This document shows, one piece after another, positions 1 to 8,002 of a stretch of 14,139 bases of DNA. How positions within the stretch are numbered: the stretch's first letter is position 1; each line of letters starts with the position of its first letter. The translations under genes and the position numbers were made by a program. This DNA comes from Burkholderiaceae bacterium (lineage in GTDB: Bacteria; Pseudomonadota; Gammaproteobacteria; Burkholderiales; Burkholderiaceae_C), in assembly GCA_023262365.1 (NCBI GenBank), contig JALRBF010000242.1, forward strand, positions 1-14,139. The letters run 5' to 3'. The notes below the pieces were generated by a model. That model was not told where the DNA came from. It saw only the letters and a list, made by a program, of their open reading frames with translations, and searched no databases.

Positions 1-1
1 G

Positions 2-277
2 GTGGACAACGGCAAATTTAAGCAGGTGTTGGGGCGCGGCAAAATGCTACCGCACGACGACGTGGTTGCGCTAACCGGCCACCCCGTGGGCGGGGTGTGC
101 CCGTTTGGTTTGGCCACCCCGTTGCCGATTTACCTTGACCAATCGTTGCTGGCTTATGACGAGGTGGTACCCGCTGCCGGTGGCACCCATAATGGGGTGC
201 GCATGTCGCCGCAGTTGTTGGCGGCAATCACGCAAGGGGAGTGGGTGGATGTGTGTTCGGGGGAGAAACGCCAATGA
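2..277 (+). CDS. YbaK/EbsC-family aminoacyl-tRNA deacylase, C-terminal part (5' end outside window)
   Basis: This is the last ~91 residues of a YbaK/EbsC/ProX-type protein; the reading frame is open to the window edge, so the true start lies upstream. Family members hydrolyse mischarged aminoacyl-tRNAs (for example Cys-tRNA-Pro) in the cytoplasm, protecting translation fidelity. Visible family features are the segment [13 protein letters not shown], followed by a [19 protein letters not shown] strand-turn region typical of the C-terminal half of the fold. The GTG at position 2 is simply the first in-frame candidate and probably not the start. The stop codon overlaps the ATG of the DUF2130 gene in an ATGA arrangement, implying co-transcription and translational coupling. 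Family assignment is fairly sure; which tRNA it edits cannot be told. Confidence 0.8.
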   Translation: MDNGKFKQVLGRGKMLPHDDVVALTGHPVGGVCPFGLATPLPIYLDQSLLAYDEVVPAAGGTHNGVRMSPQLLAAITQGEWVDVCSGEKRQ

Positions 278-1602
278 GTGAGGTGGTGTGTCCACATTGT
301 CACAAAGCCTTTCAGGTAGACGAGGCGGGTTATGCCCAGTTGCTGATGCAGGTGCGAGACCAGGAGTTGGAGAAACAAGTTCATGAGCGGCTAAGGCTGG
401 CAGAAGCTGAAAAACACGCCGCGGTGGGACTGGTCAAGGCGCAACTGGCCAGCGAGCTGCAACAGGCTGCCGCCGACAAAGACAGACAAATACAAGCCTT
501 GCAGGCGGAACTGCAATCGGGGGATGTGGCGCAACAGCTGGCGGTGAGCCAAGCGGTGGCGGACATGGCCAAAGAGCGTGACACACTGGCGCACCGGCTG
601 GAGCAAGCACAGCACCAAGCCCGGGTCGAGCGTGAGCTGATGCAGGCCAACCTGTTGGTGCAAAGCCAACAAGCCGCCGCCGAAAAAGATGCGCAAATTC
701 AAACCCTGCAAGCCAAGCTGCAGGCCGGCGACATCGCCAAACAACTGGCCGAGCAGGCGCTGCGCGATAAGTACGAGACACAAATCAAAGACCGTGAGGA
801 GACCATTGACCGGCTGAAGGATTGGCGCGCCAAACTGTCCACCAAAATGGTGGGTGAGACGCTGGAGCAGCACTGCGAGATTGAATTCAACCGGCTGCGA
901 GCCACAGCATTTACGCGGGCGTACTTTGAAAAAGACAACGACGCGAGCAGCGGCAGCAAGGGCGACTACATTTTTCGCGACAACGATGAGGCGGGTCAAG
1001 AAATTGTCTCGATCATGTTTGAGATGAAAAACGAGAGCGAAGGCGGCGGGGTTAAGCACAAAAACGAATCGTTTTTTAAGGAGTTAGACAAAGACCGGAA
1101 CGAGAAAAACTGCGAGTACGCCGTGTTGGTCTCTACGCTTGAGCCCGACAACGAACTGTACAACGGCGGCATTGTTGATGTTTCGCACCGTTACCCCAAA
1201 ATGTATGTGATTCGGCCGCAGTTTTTTATTCCTATCATCACGCTGTTACGCAACGCGGCCATGGGCGCCATGCAATACAAAACCGAACTGGCGTTGGTGA
1301 AGTCGCAAAACATTGACGTGACCCGCTTTGAGGATCAACTTGAGTCGTTTAAAACCGGCTTTGCCCGTAATTACGATTTGGCTTCGCGCCAGTTTGTGCA
1401 AGCCATTGACGAAATTGATAAGTCCATGAAGCACTTGCAAGCCACCAAAGACGCCTTACTGAAGTCGGTGAATAACCTGCGCTTGGCCAACGACAAGGCG
1501 CAAGAAGTCACCATCAAGCGGCTCATCCGCGGCAACGCCACCATGAAGGCCAAGTTCGATGCAATCGGGCCACCACCGGCAGCAAGCGACGACGCACAAT
1601 GA
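274..1602 (+). CDS. DUF2130 domain protein with long N-terminal coiled coil
   Basis: The protein has 442 residues. The start was chosen at ATG 274, which overlaps the upstream stop (ATGA); an in-frame GTG at 241 would only add residues lying over the previous gene. Order of parts: a short CPHC motif at residues 6-9, possibly half of a zinc knuckle; a Gln/Ala/Glu-rich coiled coil at about 25-190; then the DUF2130 domain at about 190-420. The coiled coil contains a near-duplicate 28-residue unit (residues 63-90 and 132-159). Within DUF2130, D231 follows SGSKG and FEMKNE supplies E250-x-K252, a D-Xn-ExK arrangement resembling the PD-(D/E)xK nuclease active site. That resemblance is my inference, not an established activity. 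The tail is low-complexity ([10 protein letters not shown]). The function is unknown; a DNA-related or scaffold role is possible. The YbaK-type neighbour says little about its job. Confidence 0.85.
   Translation: MSEVVCPHCHKAFQVDEAGYAQLLMQVRDQELEKQVHERLRLAEAEKHAAVGLVKAQLASELQQAAADKDRQIQALQAELQSGDVAQQLAVSQAVADMAKERDTLAHRLEQAQHQARVERELMQANLLVQSQQAAAEKDAQIQTLQAKLQAGDIAKQLAEQALRDKYETQIKDREETIDRLKDWRAKLSTKMVGETLEQHCEIEFNRLRATAFTRAYFEKDNDASSGSKGDYIFRDNDEAGQEIVSIMFEMKNESEGGGVKHKNESFFKELDKDRNEKNCEYAVLVSTLEPDNELYNGGIVDVSHRYPKMYVIRPQFFIPIITLLRNAAMGAMQYKTELALVKSQNIDVTRFEDQLESFKTGFARNYDLASRQFVQAIDEIDKSMKHLQATKDALLKSVNNLRLANDKAQEVTIKRLIRGNATMKAKFDAIGPPPAASDDAQ
460..750 (+). repeat. Duplicated 28-residue coiled-coil unit inside the DUF2130 gene
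   Basis: Two copies, at 460-543 and 667-750, encode [20 protein letters not shown] followed by GDVAQQLA, and [20 protein letters not shown] followed by GDIAKQLA. They match at 21 of 28 residues by hand count and are offset by 69 residues (207 bases). The spacer between them is also heptad-like. The pattern suggests an internal duplication that lengthened the coiled coil. Confidence 0.75.
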
Positions 1603-1628
1603 AGCGTTTGCGCTAAGGGGTTGACGGC

Positions 1629-2699
1629 ATGGACTCGCTCACGCAAGCGGCGCTGGGTGCGGCAGTTAGCGTGGCGGTGTTGCGCCAACGCGCGCCCGTG
1701 TGGCAATCGGCCTTGTGGGGGGCGGCCATGGGCACAGCCCCAGACTTAGATGTGTTGATCGACCACGGTAACCCCGTGTTGAACATGACCCAGCATCGGG
1801 CCCATAGCCACGCCTTGTTCTATCAGGTGGCCCTGGCTGTTGGGTTGGGAGGAGCCGCTTACTGGGCGGTTGCCAAGCGCGCGCCTGCTGCCGTGCGCGG
1901 CGAAAAAACCCGGGCAATCGCTTTGTGGTCTTTGGCGATGATGTTGGCCTGGACCACCCACGCGTTGTTGGATGCGATGACGGTCTACGGCACGCGTTTG
2001 TGGCTGCCGTTCTCTGATGCTTCGGTTGGCGTTGGTAGCGTATTCATCATTGACCCGTTGTACACCCTGCCGTTGCTGCTTGGTTTGGCCGGCGTTTGGC
2101 GCTGGGCTGGCCCAATGGGTACCGCGTTTTTGTGGCTGGGACTCGGTTTGAGCAGCTTGTACCTGGTATGGTCATTCGCCGCGCAGCAGTGGGTGCTGCG
2201 CCAAGTCAAGCCGCAGGTGCCCAATGCGCACGTCAAGCTGCTGGCCACGCCGTCGCCCTTTAACACCGTGCTGTGGCGCGTGGTGGCGGTGGATGCCGCG
2301 GGCTACTACGAGGGGTGGGTCTCGCTGTTTGACAAACAAGTTAAACCACGTTGGGTGGCTTACGCCTGCCCGGCCAGCGTCTACGAACAAGCACGCACCA
2401 GTCATGAAGTGGCGGAGTTGGCCAAATTGTCTAACGGCTTTTTTTGCTTAAAGGGGGATGGGACGACTTGGCGCATGACCGATTTAAGAATGGGGCAAGA
2501 GCCAGGGTACGTGTTTGCCTTCGACATTTCGCACCCGGCGGCCGGCGATACAGCCCGCGCAACCATCGTCCAGCGTCCCTTTGTGCCGCCGCCTCTGCCC
2601 TTGAGCCTGACGTGGTTGCATCAGCGACTCACGAGCCAGACACCGCTCTCCCTGCCGGCGTGGCAAGCGCAGCAAGCGGCAGACAACCACCAGCGCTAG
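1629..2699 (+). CDS. YdjM-type inner-membrane metal-dependent hydrolase
   Basis: The protein has 356 residues and belongs by appearance to the YdjM/PF04307 family, membrane proteins predicted to be metal-dependent hydrolases; the substrate is unknown in the family. Visible hallmarks are the N-terminal MDSLTQAALGAA, then APDLDVLID (D39, D41), HRAHSHAL (H56, H59, H61) and THALLDAMTVYGT (H111, D115), which together form the conserved metal-ligand pattern. Hydrophobic stretches at about 64-82, 96-112, 140-158 and 163-183 fit membrane helices. They are followed by a soluble C-terminal domain of about 160 residues. ATG 1629 is preceded by AAGGGG at 1615-1620 (8-base spacing). It lies 26 bases after the DUF2130 gene and is probably in the same operon. 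Its stop overlaps the stop of the minus-strand gene in a shared CTAG. Confidence 0.85.
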   Translation: MDSLTQAALGAAVSVAVLRQRAPVWQSALWGAAMGTAPDLDVLIDHGNPVLNMTQHRAHSHALFYQVALAVGLGGAAYWAVAKRAPAAVRGEKTRAIALWSLAMMLAWTTHALLDAMTVYGTRLWLPFSDASVGVGSVFIIDPLYTLPLLLGLAGVWRWAGPMGTAFLWLGLGLSSLYLVWSFAAQQWVLRQVKPQVPNAHVKLLATPSPFNTVLWRVVAVDAAGYYEGWVSLFDKQVKPRWVAYACPASVYEQARTSHEVAELAKLSNGFFCLKGDGTTWRMTDLRMGQEPGYVFAFDISHPAAGDTARATIVQRPFVPPPLPLSLTWLHQRLTSQTPLSLPAWQAQQAADNHQR

Positions 2700-3022
2700 C
2701 TTTGAATGGGTTTCACGGTGAGGTCTTGGGTGATGTTGATGATTGAACGTTGTCTTGATACTTGGCTTTGCCAGACGCGATCAAATTCAGCGATTAACGT
2801 CTGCAAGGCGTCTCCGGTCAAAACCTGATTGGCCTGTTCGATGGAGTCAAACAGATAAAACGCGTGGTGCTTGGTTAGGTCAACGGTGTCCCAGCCGCGA
2901 AAGGCAGTTTTAACACCAAAGGCCTTTTGGGCATCCGGTAGATGTTCGGTTTGATACCAGTGGTCAAACGCTTGACGCGTCTCGGTTGGAACCGTGGCGG
3001 TAACTTGAAGCATGGCTGCCAT
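2696..3022 (-). CDS. Small dimeric alpha-beta-barrel (EthD/ABM-like) protein
   Basis: The protein has 108 residues and the look of a ferredoxin-like dimeric alpha-beta-barrel protein: an early strand (MLQVTATVP), a helix with FDHWYQTEHLPDAQKAFG, a strand pair including AFRGWD and HHAFYLFDS, then a C-terminal helix. The W-Y-x-x-E-H-L-P helix followed by a Gly-rich turn is common in EthD-like and antibiotic-biosynthesis-monooxygenase-like families, which include small oxygenases, isomerases and decarboxylases. No specific activity can be assigned. The start at 3022 is supported by AAAGGA (complement 3030-3035) with 7-base spacing; an in-frame ATG at 3013 is a weaker alternative. It is divergent from the CitE-like gene and convergent with the YdjM-type gene, sharing a four-base CTAG stop overlap. 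Being alone on its strand, it is probably monocistronic. Confidence 0.7.
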   Translation of the reverse strand: MAAMLQVTATVPTETRQAFDHWYQTEHLPDAQKAFGVKTAFRGWDTVDLTKHHAFYLFDSIEQANQVLTGDALQTLIAEFDRVWQSQVSRQRSIINITQDLTVKPIQS

Positions 3023-3131
3023 GAGTCATTCCTTTGTTCGTGCACACCTCCGCCCTTGCGGGCGATAAGCATACAAGCATTACCCAAGGACTAAAAGGTT
3101 CTTGACGCAACAAGACACAAAGGCCGGACTC

Positions 3132-3160
3132 TTGACATAATTTGGCTTGTTGCTCCCAAT
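3132..3160 (+). promoter_or_regulatory. Possible promoter for the CitE-like lyase gene
   Basis: A perfect TTGACA at 3132-3137 is followed after 17 bases by CCCAAT (3155-3160), which matches the -10 consensus at only three positions. The promoter would need help from an activator or may be a chance match. It does not contain the LysR-type block seen upstream of the TRAP and Rieske operons. Confidence 0.3.
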
Positions 3161-3198
3161 CAGCCGCTGGCCTTCACCTGCATTCATCTCTCCGGACC

Positions 3199-4083
3199 AT
3201 GACTGACCCCACGTCTCCCTTGCTGCGCCTTTGGTTATTTGGTGGAGGCGCAGACGCGGCCAACCAGCAGGCCATGGCCGAGTCGTGCGCTCAGGCGCTG
3301 ATTTTGGACTTGGAGGATTTCACACCACAGGCCGCGCGCCAGCAGGTGCGGCGTCGACTCGGTGAAATATGCCAAGGCTGGCGGCAGCGGGGCAAGGCCG
3401 TTGCCATTCGAATCAATGCGCTGGATGAAGACGGCCCCGAGGATTTGGCTGCCGCCATGCCGCATGCACCGGACGCGATTGCTTACCCCATGGCCAGCAG
3501 CGCGCAGGCAATTGCGCGTTTGGACCAAGCCATGGCGGTTCATGAGCGTGCGCTGGGCTTGGCGGTGGGGCAAACGGCGATCTTGCCGGTGTGCGAGACC
3601 GCGTTGGGCGTACTTCGCATCACCGAAATGGCTGCGGCCAGCCAGCGCATTCGTTACGCGTTGTTGGGTGCGGAGGATTTGGCTGCCGACCTCATGGCCG
3701 GGCGCACGCCGCAGGGCGATGAATTGGAGCACGCGCGCCGGCACTTTTTGCTGTTGTGCCGTGCCAGTGGTGTGGAGCCAATTGATGCACCCTACACCTG
3801 GGCCAGCGAGGACGGCGTGCGCGCTGAGACCATGCACGCTTTGGCGCTGGGCTACCAGTGCAAAAGCCTGGTGCGGCCCGAGCACGCCGCGGCCGCGTGG
3901 GCGGCCATTGAGCCCACGCCAGAGGAACTGGGCCACCTAAGGCGGGTGGTCGAGGGGTTTGAACAAGCTAGGGCCGCGGGGCTGGACCGCGCCCAAGTTG
4001 ATGGCCTGTGGGTTGAAGTGCCAACGTACAAGGCGGCGCGGCGCAAGCTGGAGGCGTGGGCAATGCCGGGCAACGCTGGCTAA
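3199..4083 (+). CDS. HpcH/HpaI/CitE-family lyase (CoA-ester or 2-keto acid aldolase type)
   Basis: The protein has 294 residues and is a TIM-barrel protein of the CitE/HpcH family, whose members cleave or form C-C bonds in acyl-CoA esters or 2-keto acids with Mg2+. Visible signatures are LILDLEDFTPQAAR (E39, D40), AIRINAL (R71), ILPVCETALGVL (E133, the metal-ligand position) and LLGAEDLAADL (D160). The C-terminal KSLVRPEHA stretch matches the usual conserved turn. The segment AYPMASS occupies the place where many CitE-like proteins have a PK motif, so the lysine is missing. ATG 3199 was chosen because the family N-terminus begins just after it; upstream TTG/CTG extensions add residues unlike the family. 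No strong ribosome binding site is visible. It could provide a late cleavage step of the pathway encoded downstream, but that rests on position only. Confidence 0.8.
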   Translation: MTDPTSPLLRLWLFGGGADAANQQAMAESCAQALILDLEDFTPQAARQQVRRRLGEICQGWRQRGKAVAIRINALDEDGPEDLAAAMPHAPDAIAYPMASSAQAIARLDQAMAVHERALGLAVGQTAILPVCETALGVLRITEMAAASQRIRYALLGAEDLAADLMAGRTPQGDELEHARRHFLLLCRASGVEPIDAPYTWASEDGVRAETMHALALGYQCKSLVRPEHAAAAWAAIEPTPEELGHLRRVVEGFEQARAAGLDRAQVDGLWVEVPTYKAARRKLEAWAMPGNAG

Positions 4084-4120
4084 AGGTGCCACATAGGGTT
4101 ACCCCCAGTTTGAAATAAGT

Positions 4121-4139
4121 CTATAACCCGTTGGAATAG
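4121..4139 (+). promoter_or_regulatory. LysR-type T-N11-A operator upstream of the TRAP operon
   Basis: CTAT at 4121-4124, eleven bases, then ATAG at 4136-4139 form an interrupted dyad with the classic LysR T-N11-A spacing. The centre is 4130, about -63 from the start point predicted by the downstream promoter. This is the usual place for a LysR recognition site that activates. The same arrangement is found at 7999-8017. Confidence 0.65.
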
Positions 4140-4157
4140 AAAAAGCATTACCGGTTG

Positions 4158-4186
4158 TTGTTGGCTCGGGTTTTGCCGGCTATGCT
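4158..4186 (+). promoter_or_regulatory. Predicted sigma70-type promoter of the TRAP operon
   Basis: TTGTTG (4158-4163), a 17-base spacer and TATGCT (4181-4186) form a moderate sigma70-type promoter; the start point would fall near 4193. The segment upstream, GCAT-N4-GGTTGTTG at 4145-4160, and the -10 region GGCTATGCTC are shared at identical spacing with the Rieske operon promoter. The region between the lysine-poor lyase gene and dctP holds nothing else recognisable. Confidence 0.6.
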
Positions 4187-4219
4187 CAGGCGTCAATCCT
4201 CTTTTTAGGAGTAAGGTTC

Positions 4220-5242
4220 ATGATTCGTTCGACAGCGATGTTCACGGCCGCCGCGGCGTTGATGGTTTCGGCGGTTTCGGTGGTTCACAAGCCGGTGCAA
4301 GCCGCCGAGGTCAACCTAACATACGCCTTTTTTGCCCCTGCTGGCACCTTTCCGGGCAAACAAATGGCGCATTGGGCCGACCAACTGGCCAAGCGAACGA
4401 ATGGCAAGGTGGCGGTTAAGTTGTTCCCCGGCAGCACCTTGCTTGGCGCGCGCGACATGTACGACGGTGTGACCAAAGGTGTGGCCGACATTGGACTGGG
4501 AGCACCCTCGTATGACCCGGGGCGCTTTCCCTTAACCTCGGGCATGTCGCTGCCACTGGGCTTTACCAGCGCCACCCAAGCCAGCCAGGTGCTTTGGAAA
4601 GTGACGCAAGAATTTGATCCACAGGAGTACAAGCCGTACAAGGTGATCGCCATGTTCACCACCGAGCCGGGTTATATCCAGTCAAAAACGGCGGTGGGCA
4701 GCGCCGCCGATTTGGCGGGCATGAAGCTGCGTGCCGCAGGCACTGGGGTGCCGATACTCAAGCGCTTGGGCGCGGCCCCGGTTGGCATGCCCATGCCCGA
4801 GGTGCCTCAAGCGGTGCAAACTGGTGTCATTCAAGGCACCATGACCTCGCGTGAAGTGCTTAAAGATTTTCGCTTGGCCGAGTCGCTCAAGTTTGTGACG
4901 GACTACCCCACCGCGGTGGTGACCTTTGCGGCGGTGATGGACCGCAAGCGCTGGGATAAATTGCCGGCTGACGTGCAGAAAGTCATCGACCAGCTTGCCA
5001 ACGAGATGCCCACCTGGACGGGCAACTACCACGACAACCAAAACGTGGGCGCGGCGCTCACGTGGGCAAAAGACACCCACGGCTTGAAGGTGGTGTCGTT
5101 ATCAGCCACCGAGCGCAAGGCGTGGGACGCCAAACTTGCCCCCATGGTGAGCGATTGGGTTAAAGAGATGAGCGGCAAGGGGCTGCCGGCTGAAAAGTTT
5201 ATTCAGCGGGTTCAGGTGCTTCGCGACCAAACGGCCAAGTAA
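4220..5242 (+). CDS. dctP: TRAP transporter periplasmic solute-binding protein (DctP family)
   Basis: The protein has 340 residues, normal for the family. DctP proteins bind a substrate, mostly an organic acid, in the periplasm and deliver it to the DctQM membrane complex. The N-terminus MIRSTAMFTAAAALMVSAVS is a signal peptide, with likely cleavage after V-Q-A (residue 28). The mature protein begins AEVNLTYAFF, a typical first strand. R171 in GMKLRAAG is the conserved arginine that usually salt-bridges a substrate carboxylate. The following GVPILKRLGAAPVGMPMPEVPQAVQTGVIQG is a DctP hallmark. ATG 4220 has AGGAG at 4207-4211 (8-base spacing). It is first in an operon with dctQ (21-base gap) and dctM, behind a LysR-type promoter. 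The ligand is unknown; a carboxylate is inferred from R171. Confidence 0.92.
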   Translation: MIRSTAMFTAAAALMVSAVSVVHKPVQAAEVNLTYAFFAPAGTFPGKQMAHWADQLAKRTNGKVAVKLFPGSTLLGARDMYDGVTKGVADIGLGAPSYDPGRFPLTSGMSLPLGFTSATQASQVLWKVTQEFDPQEYKPYKVIAMFTTEPGYIQSKTAVGSAADLAGMKLRAAGTGVPILKRLGAAPVGMPMPEVPQAVQTGVIQGTMTSREVLKDFRLAESLKFVTDYPTAVVTFAAVMDRKRWDKLPADVQKVIDQLANEMPTWTGNYHDNQNVGAALTWAKDTHGLKVVSLSATERKAWDAKLAPMVSDWVKEMSGKGLPAEKFIQRVQVLRDQTAK

Positions 5243-5263
5243 CTTGGCGGTACACGCTTGCCC

Positions 5264-5758
5264 ATGCGGCCCCTACAAGCCGCACTGACGCTGGCCAATC
5301 AAGCCCTGGCTTGGTTGGCTGGCGTGCTGCTTTTGCTGATGATGCTGGTGGTCTCGGCCGACATTGGTATGCGGCTGCTTGGCCGCCCCATGGCCGGGGC
5401 GTACGAGATCATTGGTTGGCTCAGTGCGGGGGCCATGGCGCTGTCGCTGGGGTACGTGCAACTGCACCGCGGCCATGTGGCCATGACGTTGTTGTCGTCC
5501 CGGCTCAGTGGCAGGGCGGCTTTGCTGGTCTGTGGGCTGATGGAGCTGATCGCCATGCTGCTGTTTTTGTTTGTTAGCCGATTTATTTTTCAATACGCCT
5601 GGACGCTCTTTAACACGGGCTCATTGTCCGAAACGCTGCTGGCCCCGGTGTACCCCTGGGTGATGCTGGTGGGTTTGGGTTGCGCCGGGCTTACCCTGGT
5701 GCTTTTGCTTCACGTGTGCCAAACGCTTGCTCAGCTGTGGCAGGGGCCCAGCGCGTGA
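5264..5758 (+). CDS. dctQ: TRAP transporter small membrane subunit (DctQ family)
   Basis: The protein has 164 residues with four hydrophobic segments at about 15-33, 46-66, 82-104 and 125-150, as expected for DctQ. DctQ pairs with DctM to form the membrane part of a Na+-driven TRAP carrier. The segment VVSADIGMRLLGRPMAGAYEIIGWL resembles the family first-loop pattern (D-x-x-x-R, then P and YE). ATG 5264 was chosen; a TTG at 5258 would add two residues and has slightly better placed GGCGG (5246-5250). No strong ribosome binding site precedes either, so translation may depend on dctP. It lies between dctP and dctM with gaps of 21 and 27 bases. Confidence 0.88.
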   Translation: MRPLQAALTLANQALAWLAGVLLLLMMLVVSADIGMRLLGRPMAGAYEIIGWLSAGAMALSLGYVQLHRGHVAMTLLSSRLSGRAALLVCGLMELIAMLLFLFVSRFIFQYAWTLFNTGSLSETLLAPVYPWVMLVGLGCAGLTLVLLLHVCQTLAQLWQGPSA

Positions 5759-5785
5759 ACGCCAACGGCAGCCAGGCTTAAGCGC

Positions 5786-7090
5786 ATGGAGCACTCCACC
5801 GTTGCCTTGCTGGGTTTGGTGCTGCTGTTTGGCTTAATGGCCGTGGGCATGCCTATCAGTTTTGCCATGCTCTTGGGTGGGCTGTTGGGCAACGCGTATT
5901 TGTTGTCGGTGGGTGCTGCCACCCATTTGCTGGCCACCAACGTGTGGGAGCAGTTTTCATCGTATGGCTTGTCGGTGGTGCCGTTGTTTGTGTTGATGGG
6001 GCAGTTTGCCTACCGATCGGGCGCCACCGAGCGCTTGTACCAAGCCGCATACACCTGGTTTGGCCGGCTGCCCGGCGGACTGGCGGGCACAACCATTGCC
6101 GCATCGGCTGGTTTTTCTGCCATTTGTGGCTCCAACTCAGCCACGGCGGCAACCATGGGCACGATTGCCTTGCCCGAGATGCGCCGCTATGCGTACGACC
6201 CAGCGCTTAGTGCTGGCGCGGTGGCCGTAGGCGGCACGCTGGGGGTGATTATTCCGCCCAGTGTGGTGTTGATTGTGATTGCTGTGCAAACTGAGCAGTC
6301 GCTGTTGGCCTTGTTTTTGGCCGGCATTGTGCCTGGCTTGTTGCTGACGCTGATGTTCATGCTCACCGTGGTTGTGATGTGCATGCGCCGGCCCCACTTG
6401 GGCCCGGCTGCACCACAGACGAGCTGGGCACAGAAGTGGCGTTCGCTTGGCGGTGTCTTTGAAACCCTGAGTTTGTTTTTGCTGGTCATTGGGGGGCTGT
6501 ACTTTGGATTTTTTACGCCAACCGAGGCCGGAGCCGCTGGCGCCTTGGGGGCGCTGGTGATTGGCGTGGTGCAGCGCAAACTCAGCTTTAAAGGGTTTTG
6601 CGACGCCGTTGGCGAGACGTTGCGCATCTCCTCCATGGTGATCTTGCTGATCACCGGGGCGGTGTTGTTTGGGCGTTTTCTCACCGTCTCTCGCTTGCCG
6701 TTTGAATTGGCCGATTGGGTAATTACGCTGCCGGTGGCGCCAACGTTTATTCTGTTGGCGGTGGTGTTGATTTATTTGGTTGGTGGCGCGCTCATGGACG
6801 CGCTGGGCTTTTTGGTGGTGACCCTGCCGATTTTCTTTCCACTGGCCCAAGCGTTGGGTTACGACCCCATTTGGTTCACGATGCTGTTGACCATCATTAC
6901 CACCATGGGTGCGATCACGCCGCCAGTGGGGGTGAATGTGTTTATTGTCAAAGGGCTTGCGCCCGATATTTCGCTGGGTACGATTTTTCGGGGGGTGGCC
7001 TTTTTTGGCGTGGCCTACGTGGGCTGCGTGGCCGCGATTTGGCTGTATCCGTCGATTGTGCTGTGGTTGCCCAAAGCCCTGATGGGCTGA
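5786..7090 (+). CDS. dctM: TRAP transporter large membrane subunit (DctM family)
   Basis: The protein has 434 residues and is very hydrophobic, with about 12 predicted membrane helices; it is the transporting subunit of the TRAP carrier. Family signatures include the early VGMPISFAMLLGG, GSNSATAATMG (about 115-125), GGTLGVIIPPSVVLI (149-163), the strongly characteristic FTPTEAGAAGA (243-253) and AITPPVGVNVF (375-385). Together they make a complete, apparently intact permease. ATG 5786 has only a weak AGG at 5774-5776. It is the last gene of the TRAP operon and ends nine bases before the stop of the convergent lysR gene, leaving no room for a separate terminator. Confidence 0.92.
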   Translation: MEHSTVALLGLVLLFGLMAVGMPISFAMLLGGLLGNAYLLSVGAATHLLATNVWEQFSSYGLSVVPLFVLMGQFAYRSGATERLYQAAYTWFGRLPGGLAGTTIAASAGFSAICGSNSATAATMGTIALPEMRRYAYDPALSAGAVAVGGTLGVIIPPSVVLIVIAVQTEQSLLALFLAGIVPGLLLTLMFMLTVVVMCMRRPHLGPAAPQTSWAQKWRSLGGVFETLSLFLLVIGGLYFGFFTPTEAGAAGALGALVIGVVQRKLSFKGFCDAVGETLRISSMVILLITGAVLFGRFLTVSRLPFELADWVITLPVAPTFILLAVVLIYLVGGALMDALGFLVVTLPIFFPLAQALGYDPIWFTMLLTIITTMGAITPPVGVNVFIVKGLAPDISLGTIFRGVAFFGVAYVGCVAAIWLYPSIVLWLPKALMG

Positions 7091-7099
7091 GCGCCGACG

Positions 7100-8002
7100 C
7101 TAAAAGTGGCTGGTAGCCGTTTGGCGCAAGGCCTCGGTAAGTAAGCGGCTGGCTGGGGTAAGGGTGCCCTGGCGGCGCCGGGTGATACCCACCTGCCTTG
7201 CCCATTGAAGGCGGGATTCGGCCAGTACCATGAGTTGGCCGGCTTGTTCTTCCCAGTAAATCAGCTCTTTGGGAATAAAGGTCAGCATATCGCTTTGCAT
7301 GACCATGGCTTTCATTAAGACCGTTGAGGTGGTTTCAACCGAGGCTTTATCGATGTTGAAATGATGCTCTTTCACGAGTGCATCAAAGGCTTGCCGCTCC
7401 AGTTCGCGGCTGCGTGGCAGCACCCACTGCTGGCTGGCCAAGTCCGTGGCGTTGATGTGGCGTTTTTTGCTCAGCGGATGGTCAACTCGAGCGACGATGA
7501 CGCCTTTGTCCAAAAACAACTTGTCGTGGACCAGCGTGGCATCGGCGGGTTCCTGCGGAATGGATGAAATGGCAAAGTCGACTTCGCCGTGCCTCACCCA
7601 CGGCATGAGCGATTCATTAAGCCCGTACAACACCGTGACTCGGATTTCAGGGTGACTGGTGTGCAAACGTTGTAAGGCCAGGGGCAGCAGCCGGTTGGCC
7701 TCGGTGGGGCCACAGCCCACCAGCACGTGGCCACGGGTGGCGTCTTTGAGTGCCTCAATCTCACCCACGGCGTTGCGCAGCTCGGCCTCCACCAGTTGGC
7801 CTCGGGCCAGTAAGGCCTCGCCATAGGGCGTGGGCGCCACGCCAAAGCGACCGCGCTCGAGCAAGGCCACACCCAGCGACCGTTCAAGTGTCTTGATGCC
7901 TTTGGATAAGGCGGGTTGAGATATGCCCAACTCGTAAGCCGCGGTGGTGAGGTTGCCGTGGCGAACCGCTGCCATGAAGTGTTGCAAGCGTCGGTAATCC
8001 AT
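7100..8002 (-). CDS. LysR-type transcriptional regulator
   Basis: The protein has 300 residues, the family norm. It has an N-terminal winged helix-turn-helix (MDYRRLQHFMAAVRHGNLTT, then AAYELGISQPALSKGIKTLE, residues 1-40), a linker helix, and a C-terminal effector-binding domain from about residue 90 (GHVLVGCGPTEANRLLPLAL onward). LysR proteins usually activate a divergent operon when a pathway metabolite binds, and repress themselves. It is divergent from the Rieske operon and next to the TRAP operon, and both of those promoters carry matching T-N11-A boxes. ATG 8002 gives the usual LysR N-terminus; ATG 8026 would add MLFSLQLV and overlap the conserved promoter block. No ribosome binding site precedes 8002, and a TACAAT lies only five bases upstream, so the message may be leaderless. 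The effector is unknown. Confidence 0.9.
   Translation of the reverse strand: MDYRRLQHFMAAVRHGNLTTAAYELGISQPALSKGIKTLERSLGVALLERGRFGVAPTPYGEALLARGQLVEAELRNAVGEIEALKDATRGHVLVGCGPTEANRLLPLALQRLHTSHPEIRVTVLYGLNESLMPWVRHGEVDFAISSIPQEPADATLVHDKLFLDKGVIVARVDHPLSKKRHINATDLASQQWVLPRSRELERQAFDALVKEHHFNIDKASVETTSTVLMKAMVMQSDMLTFIPKELIYWEEQAGQLMVLAESRLQWARQVGITRRRQGTLTPASRLLTEALRQTATSHF

Noticed and set aside
391..1059. Long minus-strand open frame opposite the DUF2130 gene, and similar ones at 3235-3936, 6137-6850 and 7594-8118
   Set aside because: They lie wholly or mostly inside well supported genes, have no recognisable domains, and have the biased composition expected from antisense frames of GC-rich coding DNA.
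3051..3064. Small inverted repeat CGCCC-TTGC-GGGCG upstream of the alpha-beta-barrel gene
   Set aside because: A five-pair stem with no T-run and no second half-site; too weak to call a terminator or operator.
3142..3198. TTG-start extension of the CitE-like gene
   Set aside because: The added residues (ACCSQSAAGLHLHSS...) have no family similarity and overlap a possible promoter; ATG 3199 fits the family N-terminus.
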